From an uncultured Candidatus Saccharibacteria bacterium (lineage in GTDB: Bacteria; Patescibacteriota; Saccharimonadia; Saccharimonadales; Saccharimonadaceae): a stretch of 64,000 bases of DNA. This document shows positions 58,484-64,000 of this stretch, piece after piece. Under the pieces are notes generated by a model. The model was given only the letters and a program-made list of their open reading frames with translations. It did no database searches and was not told where the DNA came from. The DNA is taken from assembly GCA_938017675.1 (NCBI GenBank), contig CALIJB010000005.1, positions 114,742 to 178,741 of the forward strand, read 5' to 3'. Position 1 is the stretch's first letter. Each line of letters starts with the position of its first letter. The position numbers were made by a program, and so were the translations under genes.

Positions 58484-60121
58484 ATGGCGGGGCGAGGAAG
58501 TCGAGTACGGTCGGTTGTTGCCAAAGCTAATAGCAAATTGTCAGTACAGTGGGCGGCAATTCTGCTGTCTGGATCGACGATGCTGTCAAGCCTGCTGGGG
58601 ATTTACCGCGATCGTTTAATTAATGGCATGTACCTGGACACCTATAAAGTGGGTGCTGATGCTTACGTGGCGGCGTTTACTGTGCCGGATTTTATGTATT
58701 TTCTGCTAGTATCGGGCGCTTTGAGTGTATCGTTTATTCCAGTGTTTAATCAGCGTTTGGCTAGCGGTAATAAGCGATCGGCGTGGGAGCTGAGTTCAAG
58801 CTTGTTGAATCTCTTTGCGGTATTGACGTTAATCACTAGCGTGCTGATTATCATCTTTGCCGACCCGCTAGTGCGCTATGTTGTTGGCCCGGGCTTTGGC
58901 GAGCAAGGGCATGCTTTGGCGGTGAGTATGATGCGTATAATTGCCGTCAATCCGTTTTTGTTCGCGATTGCGACGGTAGTGTCGAGTATGCAGCAAGCAA
59001 TCGGCCGGTTTACTTTTTTGGCACTAGCACCAACCATCTATAATCTAGGTATCGTTGTCGGTGCCAAATATTTTACTAACGGCATTAATATTTTTGGCTG
59101 GCAGATTTTTGAGGGCGGCATTATGGGCGTGGCTCTTGGCGTAGTATTAGGGGCAATTTTGCAGCTGGTGGTTAGTTCAATTGGTCTGGTTGGCGTAAAC
59201 TTTGACTATCGCCCGGTGATTTCTTGGCGCAACAAAGGTTTTCGTCAAGTCTTGAAACTTCTACCACCGCGCTCAATTGATCAAGGAATTGATTATTTTA
59301 ATGGAATTGTTGAAATTAATTTAGCGTCACGAATGGGCGACGGAATTATGCGTGTTTATCAGCAGGCGTCGAGCTTGAGTTTGATGCCAGTAAATCTAGT
59401 CGGCGTAGCTATTAGCAATGCGGCTTTTCCGCGGATGACTGAACGGCTAGCAGAAGGTCGAGTTGATTTATTTAAGAAAGAACTGCGCTCGGTTTTTCGT
59501 TGGATTGTTTGGCTGGCATTGCCAATTGCTGTGATTACATTTTTTGCGCGTGGCTACGTGGTGGCTTTCATCAAAAACGGCGGCCAGCCGGCGATTGCTA
59601 GTGTTCTCGGTGCGTTAGTGATATCGATATTCTTCCGGACGCTTTATCACATCATGGCGCGAACGTTCTACGCGCAGCAAGACACGCGAACACCTCTGTA
59701 TATTTCGATAGCGACGATATCGTTAAATATTGTGTTGGCAATCATATTCACGCAGCTGTTCGGCTGGGGAGTGTTTGGTTTGGCTTGGGCGCAATCAATT
59801 GTTTCGGTGGTAGAGATTGCGATTTTGCTAACTATATTGCACGTACGTACACCAGGTATTTTTAATCGCAAGACACTGCGCAGTATTATTACTATGATGA
59901 TTGCCAGTGCAATTATGGGTGTGGTGACTTATTTTGTAGTACAGATGTTGCAGTTGCAGTCGCGCGATATGAATTTTATGGCAGTTTTCCCGAAGTTTAC
60001 CGTTATCGTGGTAGTGAGTTTTGCGGTATATATAGCATTAAGTAAGGTATTTAAGCTTGAAGAGGCGGATCCGATTGTTGCGAAATTACGACAGCTGCTA
60101 TTCGGCAGAGTGAGGCGTTAG
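58484..60121 (+). CDS. murJ: Lipid II flippase MurJ (MviN family)
   Basis: 545 residues with about 14 hydrophobic helices. STMLSSLLGIYRDRLI (about 32-47) is the MurJ N-terminal signature; AFTVPDFMYFLLVSGALSVSFIPVF (about 64-88) and the MARTFYAQQDTRTPLYIS segment (about 390-407) are also conserved. It flips lipid II to the outer face for the PBP encoded at 21.6 kb. It starts 3 bp after ftsH and its stop is 1 bp from lepA. Confidence 0.96.
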   Translation: MAGRGSRVRSVVAKANSKLSVQWAAILLSGSTMLSSLLGIYRDRLINGMYLDTYKVGADAYVAAFTVPDFMYFLLVSGALSVSFIPVFNQRLASGNKRSAWELSSSLLNLFAVLTLITSVLIIIFADPLVRYVVGPGFGEQGHALAVSMMRIIAVNPFLFAIATVVSSMQQAIGRFTFLALAPTIYNLGIVVGAKYFTNGINIFGWQIFEGGIMGVALGVVLGAILQLVVSSIGLVGVNFDYRPVISWRNKGFRQVLKLLPPRSIDQGIDYFNGIVEINLASRMGDGIMRVYQQASSLSLMPVNLVGVAISNAAFPRMTERLAEGRVDLFKKELRSVFRWIVWLALPIAVITFFARGYVVAFIKNGGQPAIASVLGALVISIFFRTLYHIMARTFYAQQDTRTPLYISIATISLNIVLAIIFTQLFGWGVFGLAWAQSIVSVVEIAILLTILHVRTPGIFNRKTLRSIITMMIASAIMGVVTYFVVQMLQLQSRDMNFMAVFPKFTVIVVVSFAVYIALSKVFKLEEADPIVAKLRQLLFGRVRR

Positions 60122-60122
60122 A

Positions 60123-61109
60123 GTGGAGCGTATACGTAATTTTTGCATCATTGCTCATATCGATCACGGCAAATCGACGCTGGCGGATAGGATGATGGAG
60201 ATGACGGGGACGGTGGAGAAGCGCGAGATGAAATCGCAACTGCTTGATAGTATGGACTTGGAGCGTGAAAAAGGGATTACTATTAAGTTGGCGCCGGTGC
60301 GAATGAAGTACGAGCCGACTGCTGCTGGTCTTTTCTCTGAAGGCTTTGCCTTTCTGGCAAAGCGAGGCCAAGAGCGTAAGCTAGATCAGTTGGCGGCCGA
60401 GCGGCCTGAAGAGAAAAGCGCCAGCGAGGTCGGCACTAACAGGCCGTTGCGGTCGGTTACTTACGATCTCAACCTTATCGATACGCCCGGCCATGTTGAT
60501 TTTAGCTATGAGGTGTCGCGTAGTTTACAGGCCTGCGAGGGCGCGGTATTGGTGGTTGACGCCAGCCAAGGCATTCAGGCGCAGACACTGGCGAATGTGT
60601 ACCTGGCGATGGAGCAGGATCTGACGATTATCCCGGTACTCAACAAGGTCGATTTGCCAGCCGCTGATGTGCCACGGGTGTCCAAGCAGGTGATCAATTT
60701 GCTGGGCTGTGATGAAAGCGAAATTATTCATATTTCTGCTAAAACGGGGCAGAACGTCGATCAAGTCTTAGAGGCGATCGTTGAGCGAATTCCAGCACCA
60801 ACTGGTCAGCCAGACGACCCGACGCGGGCGTTGATTTTTGATAGTTATTATGATGATTACCGCGGGGTGATTTTGTATGTCAGGGTGGTTGACGGGCAGA
60901 TCAAAAAAGGCGAAGCGATTCATATGATGGCGACTGGCGCGAACGGCTTGGCGCTAGAAGTTGGCCATCTCAGTCCCGGCATGATTGCCGATCCGTCGCT
61001 TGATACCGGCGAGATTGGCTACATCGTCACCAACTTGAAAACTACGCGTGAAGCGCGGGTGGGTGATACGGTGACGCTGAAAAAGTACTTCACGAAAGAG
61101 ACTAAATAG
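60123..61109 (+). CDS. lepA: Translation factor LepA (EF-4), truncated after domain II
   Basis: 328 residues where LepA is about 600. G1 AHIDHGKST (about 11-19), G2 EREKGITIKLAPV (about 48-60), G3 LIDTPGHVDF, G4 NKVD, G5 SAKTG, then domain II up to ARVGDTVTL. After that come eight foreign residues (KKYFTKETK region) and a TAG stop. Domains III, IV and the C-terminal domain are missing, and no remnants follow in this window. An extra segment of about 40 residues (about 64-103) lies between G2 and G3 and coincides with an inverted-repeat DNA element. Probably inactive. Confidence 0.9.
   Translation: MERIRNFCIIAHIDHGKSTLADRMMEMTGTVEKREMKSQLLDSMDLEREKGITIKLAPVRMKYEPTAAGLFSEGFAFLAKRGQERKLDQLAAERPEEKSASEVGTNRPLRSVTYDLNLIDTPGHVDFSYEVSRSLQACEGAVLVVDASQGIQAQTLANVYLAMEQDLTIIPVLNKVDLPAADVPRVSKQVINLLGCDESEIIHISAKTGQNVDQVLEAIVERIPAPTGQPDDPTRALIFDSYYDDYRGVILYVRVVDGQIKKGEAIHMMATGANGLALEVGHLSPGMIADPSLDTGEIGYIVTNLKTTREARVGDTVTLKKYFTKETK
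60315..60433. repeat. In-frame palindrome-bearing insertion in lepA
   Basis: An outer imperfect inverted repeat (60315-60344 against 60404-60433) has its best core at CTTTTCTCT (60330-60338) versus AGAGAAAAG (60410-60418). A perfect internal hairpin GCTTTGCC (60343-60350) / GGCAAAGC (60356-60363) is also present. The encoded residues are absent from ordinary LepA. It resembles the palindromic elements that Rickettsia inserts into proteins (inference). Confidence 0.55.
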
Positions 61110-61119
61110 GAGGCTAGAA

Positions 61120-61728
61120 GTGAGCAAAGGCATCATCTACGTCATGACCACTGCAGTGTCAGGCCTCATCAAAATCGGTAAGACACAAACCAAGCAGTAC
61201 CCAGAGCGGATGCGCTTTCTCGAGGCGAATGGCTACTACAATGTGGTTGGTTTGAAGCGGTTGTTTGCGATCGAGGTGGCTGACTATTCCGAAAAGGAAA
61301 CGCTATTGCACGAAATATTCGCCAAGCATCGAGTTGGTAGTAGTGAGCTTTTTGCGCTTGATTATGATTTGGTACAGCAGCTGTTGCTGTCGTTTGAGGG
61401 CGAGGTGGTCTTTCCGGAACAGAAAAATAAAGAAGCGGAATTTGACAAAATCACCAAAGCCAAAAACAGTAATCAAAAGTTTAGCTTTTACCGGAAAGGT
61501 CTCAAAAATGGCGATGAGGTTGTCTTTCTCAAAGATAAAACAATTGTAGCAAAAATTGTTGGCGAGCGCGAAGTTGAATATGGCGGGCAGAGGTGGTTTT
61601 TGTCGCCGCTGGTGCGAAAAATATTTGAGGACAGGAATCAAGTTAATGATAGCGGCGCGTACCAGGGTGCAGCCTACTTTTGTTTTGATGGCAAGAAATT
61701 GAAGGACTTGCCGGATGTAGAACTGTAG
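61120..61728 (+). CDS. GIY-YIG nuclease-like protein with DUF4357-like C-terminus
   Basis: 202 residues (GTG start, AGGAGG ribosome site 6-11 nt upstream). The GIY-YIG domain opens with GIIYVMTTAVSGLIKIGKT (GIY as IIYVM; YIG as IKIGKT, about 4-22), with ERMRFLEANGYYNV, LKRLFAIEVADYSEKETLLHEIFAKHRV and ELFALD. A C-terminal beta part (about 130-200) looks like DUF4357 (GDEVVFLKDKTIVAKIVG, LSPLVRKIF). It follows the break in lepA by 10 bp, a typical position for a mobile nuclease. Confidence 0.85.
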   Translation: MSKGIIYVMTTAVSGLIKIGKTQTKQYPERMRFLEANGYYNVVGLKRLFAIEVADYSEKETLLHEIFAKHRVGSSELFALDYDLVQQLLLSFEGEVVFPEQKNKEAEFDKITKAKNSNQKFSFYRKGLKNGDEVVFLKDKTIVAKIVGEREVEYGGQRWFLSPLVRKIFEDRNQVNDSGAYQGAAYFCFDGKKLKDLPDVEL

Positions 61729-61744
61729 GAGCGTGTGCTATTAT

Positions 61745-61750
61745 TAAAAT
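61745..61750 (+). promoter_or_regulatory. Predicted leaderless -10 box
   Basis: TAAAAT, six bases (gtacaa), ATG at 61757. Confidence 0.55.
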
Positions 61751-61756
61751 GTACAA

Positions 61757-62395
61757 ATGAAAACAAAAATACTCAAATTAATCTTAGCTTTAGTGTGTTT
61801 CAGTGTAAGCGCTTATACTTCGTATGATTATTTGCTGCATGAAGTGCCAGTCTATCTGAAAAGTAAAAATTTGGTTGAAGCAAGAACTCAGAAAACCCGT
61901 TTTCTAATACCAAAGCAGTGGCAAAGGATTGATGTAAAAAACGGTAAAACTGAAGGTTACGGCGATAAACTGGGCAAGGATAATAAGTCAATTAGCGGTG
62001 TTGGCGTGACTCAGGATTCGAAGCGGTTGGTGTTACCGGCTGCGCCTGATGAAGCTTATGAATTAGTGCGCAAAATAGCTTATGATAGCAAAGAGTTGCG
62101 CGAAGACGCGAAAAGATTCTTTACTATTAAGGGATTGGAAAATTGTCAAGCGACTGTCGATATCAAGGACGATACTTTGGAACAAAATGGTTTAGTTGGT
62201 ATTGTCAGAATTACATCAAGTTGCGGTTCTCGACCTGAAAATACTAAAATGGTAACACGCTTAGTTGTCGGCCGCGAAGACGGATGTCTTCGTTACATAT
62301 CGGTATTCTCTTACAATGAATATTGGAAGCAAAATAGCAAAGTGTTTGAAGAAATATTAAATAGCGTATCGTATATAGATACGCAAAACGCATGA
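61757..62395 (+). CDS. Exported or anchored protein of unknown function (212 aa)
   Basis: 212 residues. N-terminal hydrophobic stretch (about 5-22) that may be a signal or anchor, then a soluble domain with PKQWQRIDVKNGKT, an alternating charged region and two Cys pairs in CQATV/SSCGS and a single GCLRY. No family recognised. Own predicted leaderless promoter. It lies in the segment after the broken lepA. Confidence 0.7.
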   Translation: MKTKILKLILALVCFSVSAYTSYDYLLHEVPVYLKSKNLVEARTQKTRFLIPKQWQRIDVKNGKTEGYGDKLGKDNKSISGVGVTQDSKRLVLPAAPDEAYELVRKIAYDSKELREDAKRFFTIKGLENCQATVDIKDDTLEQNGLVGIVRITSSCGSRPENTKMVTRLVVGREDGCLRYISVFSYNEYWKQNSKVFEEILNSVSYIDTQNA

Positions 62396-62426
62396 GGCGG
62401 AAATTGGACCGTCTAACGTTAACAGA

Positions 62427-63056
62427 ATGAATAACTTCAAAAATTTTACAGAGAAAATTAGCTGCCGGGTGATTCCGACAACACGCGATCGCCGCGTGTG
62501 GTTGGATGAAAAAGTTGTCGACGATGATTTGTATTGTGTTTTTATGAATGGCCGATCGTACGAACTTGGCGAGGAATATGATGACTTTTTGTATGTCACT
62601 GCTGACAACTTTGCCGAACTGGCAGATGTTATCCTCCGCGAGTTGTATGCGCGCGGATTTTCGTCGTCAGATTACAAATTAATCAATGAAAATCGCGTTC
62701 ATCTGGACTATAGTTTTATAAGTGATGACACGCTTTGGACTGCCTGGCGCAATGTCGATGCGATAGTTACGGGCGATATTACCGACGAGAAGGACTATCG
62801 TCGCGACAAAACTAAACGCGGTCGGTGGATGAGCTACTCTGAATTGGTTCAGACTATTGGCAAGAATCAAGCCCATAAGATTTTTGAGCAGTTATACAGT
62901 TATAAATTAGTTTGTAATTCTCTGCTGAATCAGTATGGATACTATAAATCGATTTACTGTAAAATCCCCACTACCTTTGCAATAGTTTTAAAGGTTATCT
63001 TGTTTTTCTGCAGAGGTGGTGGCTATTATAGATCCCTTGCAATGTCCAATGTCTAA
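62427..63056 (+). CDS. Unrecognised protein with C-terminal hydrophobic segment (209 aa)
   Basis: 209 residues. An acidic N-terminal part with VWLDEKVVDDDLYCVF and EEYDDFLYVTADNFAELADVILREL (helical, about 50-75), a charged middle (DITDEKDYRRDKTKRGRWMS), and a Cys/aromatic C-terminus with one hydrophobic helix (about 181-196, TFAIVLKVILFFCRGG). No family recognised. No obvious Shine-Dalgarno; start at ATG 62427 is by length. Confidence 0.65.
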   Translation: MNNFKNFTEKISCRVIPTTRDRRVWLDEKVVDDDLYCVFMNGRSYELGEEYDDFLYVTADNFAELADVILRELYARGFSSSDYKLINENRVHLDYSFISDDTLWTAWRNVDAIVTGDITDEKDYRRDKTKRGRWMSYSELVQTIGKNQAHKIFEQLYSYKLVCNSLLNQYGYYKSIYCKIPTTFAIVLKVILFFCRGGGYYRSLAMSNV

Positions 63057-63115
63057 TGCTACAATATAAATCATAATCATAAATAGAGATAAACAGTCGC
63101 AAAATACGAGGAATT

Positions 63116-64000
63116 ATGACAACAGGCAACTCTGAACACGTAGCTAAAGGCTCTCTGGATCCCGAAGACCCGACAAAGTATTCTGATAACCCTACAGAGA
63201 ACTCAGGAAATCATGAAGAGACTCTTCTTTCTCGTGTCGAGAGTTCTCTTGCTAATCAAGCTGTACGAGATAGTGAAAGAGACGTCCAGCAGACACCAGA
63301 AGATAAAGAAGACACGCATACTGTCGCTGAATTGCTTGAGATTCTGGAAAGAGGAGGAGACTCTAGCTATCAGTTGACGAGCCATGCCGCCCACCAACTC
63401 ATCGACGCTGGTGATGGTGGGTATGTAGCCGGATATCTCTATAAATTCACCAGCCTCGACGCCAGTGTTGCCCACCAACTCATCGACACTGGTTATGGTG
63501 GGTATGTAGCCAGATATCTCGATAAATTCACCAACCTTGATGCCAGTGTCGCCCACCAACTCATCGACACTGGTAATGGTGAAGGGGTAGCTAGACGTCT
63601 CAATAAATTCACCGGCCTCAACCACAGCGAAATCGCCCAAAAACTCATTGACGCTGGTAATGGTGGGGTGGTAGCCGGATATCTCAATAACTTCACCGGC
63701 CTCAACCACAGCGAAATCGCCCAAAAACTCATTGACGCTGGTAATGGTGGGGTGGTAGCCGGATATCTCAATAACTTCACCGGCCTCAACCACAGCGAAA
63801 TCGCCCAAAAACTCATTGACGCTGGTAATGGTGGGGTGGTAGCCGGATATCTCAATAACTTCACCGGCCTCAACCACAGCGAAATCGCCCAAAAACTCAT
63901 TGACGCTGGTAATGGTGGGGTGGTAGCCGGATATCTCAATAACTTCACCGGCCTCAACCACAGCGAAATCGCCCAAAAACTCATTGACGCTGGTGATGGT
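63116..64000 (+). CDS. Large tandem-repeat protein, N-terminal part (runs off the window)
   Basis: Starts at ATG 63116 after a CGAGGA ribosome site; open to the last base. Residues 1-85 are polar and acidic with no hydrophobic helix (TTGNSEHVAKGSLDPEDPTK and on), containing many Asp/Glu/Asn/Thr. Then VAELLEILERGGDSSYQL leads into at least eight tandem units (27 residues in units 1-2, 28 from unit 3 on) of the form AQKLIDAGNGGVVAGYLNNF-TGLNHSEI. These fit an alpha-solenoid of paired helices. No signal peptide, so it may act in the cytoplasm or be exported by another route. The true length and C-terminus are unknown. Confidence 0.88.
   Translation, partial: MTTGNSEHVAKGSLDPEDPTKYSDNPTENSGNHEETLLSRVESSLANQAVRDSERDVQQTPEDKEDTHTVAELLEILERGGDSSYQLTSHAAHQLIDAGDGGYVAGYLYKFTSLDASVAHQLIDTGYGGYVARYLDKFTNLDASVAHQLIDTGNGEGVARRLNKFTGLNHSEIAQKLIDAGNGGVVAGYLNNFTGLNHSEIAQKLIDAGNGGVVAGYLNNFTGLNHSEIAQKLIDAGNGGVVAGYLNNFTGLNHSEIAQKLIDAGNGGVVAGYLNNFTGLNHSEIAQKLIDAGDG
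63389..64000 (+). repeat. Tandem 81/84-bp coding repeats
   Basis: Unit starts at 63389, 63470, 63551 (27, 27 and 28 codons), then 63635, 63719, 63803, 63887 and 63971. The four units from 63635 to 63970 are identical in DNA; unit 8 begins to differ (GAT for AAT). All lengths are multiples of three. Confidence 0.95.

Noticed and set aside
63203..63984. Long minus-strand open frames over the terminal repeats, translating into regular repeats (for example FLGDFAVVEAGEVIEISGY units)
   Set aside because: They are the reverse-complement reading of the 84-bp repeats. The plus-strand frame has an ATG with a ribosome site, a non-repetitive N-terminal region and stays open to the window end, so it is the real gene.
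63389..64000. CRISPR array
   Set aside because: The repeats are contiguous 81/84-bp coding units with no spacers, and all unit lengths are multiples of three.

Overview
The window looks like a contiguous piece of a small bacterial chromosome, most probably from Candidatus Saccharibacteria (TM7) or a close Patescibacteria/CPR relative. This is inference from gene content and layout, not from a database search. Genes are tightly packed with many 4-nt ATGA overlaps, and TGA is an ordinary stop codon. There are DNA-uptake and type IV pilus genes, cell-wall genes and large secreted proteins with Cys repeats, and no amino-acid or nucleotide biosynthesis pathway. No gene-free stretch exceeds about 300 bp except where tRNAs and terminators lie.

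Layout. 0-8 kb: end of a C5 DNA methyltransferase, a PEBP-like protein, an ABC1/UbiB kinase between two tiny membrane proteins, a SMUG2-like DNA glycosylase, a TylF-like methyltransferase, and a PadR-controlled ABC export operon with a palindromic candidate operator. 8-14 kb: a decayed GT2 glycosyltransferase fused by frameshifts to a GT39 membrane glycosyltransferase, a two-component system and a DsbA-like thiol oxidoreductase. 14-28 kb: CBS-domain protein, dnaJ behind a perfect CIRCE element, tRNA-Lys, comEC, yebC, a Cys-repeat surface protein, ruvC / class A PBP / ruvA / ruvB, a PH-domain protein, a pilin, recA and recX. 28-35 kb: type IV pilus operon pilB-C-M-N-O plus a PRC-barrel protein on the minus strand. 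35-45 kb: aspS, Nudix, S12 hydrolase, HD hydrolase, trmB, a TrmB-type regulator, a MazG-like protein and murC. 45-51 kb: a 1710-residue wall-anchored-looking adhesin between tRNA genes, then an FtsB-like protein. 51-54 kb: an operon of a redox-cysteine-less Lpd-like flavoprotein, a stand-alone ATP-cone and a six-helix membrane protein. 54-60 kb: Y-family polymerase, tilS, ftsH and murJ. 60-64 kb: a lepA truncated after domain II, then a GIY-YIG protein, two unrecognised genes and a large protein built from 27-28-residue tandem repeats that runs off the window.

How genes may work together. The pilus operon, pilin, ComEC, RecA/RecX and RuvABC would together support DNA uptake and recombination. 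The class A PBP, MurC, MurJ and FtsB-like protein serve wall growth and division. The adhesin, the Cys-repeat proteins and the pilus are plausible host-contact factors for an epibiont. All three CAT-anticodon tRNAs (initiator, elongator and probable Ile2) and TilS, the enzyme that modifies Ile2, lie within about 11 kb.

The most striking genome-wide signal is regulatory. At least 13 genes on both strands have a TANNNT -10 box exactly 6 nt before an ATG or GTG start, which predicts leaderless mRNAs; several of these also carry the extended TGN motif.
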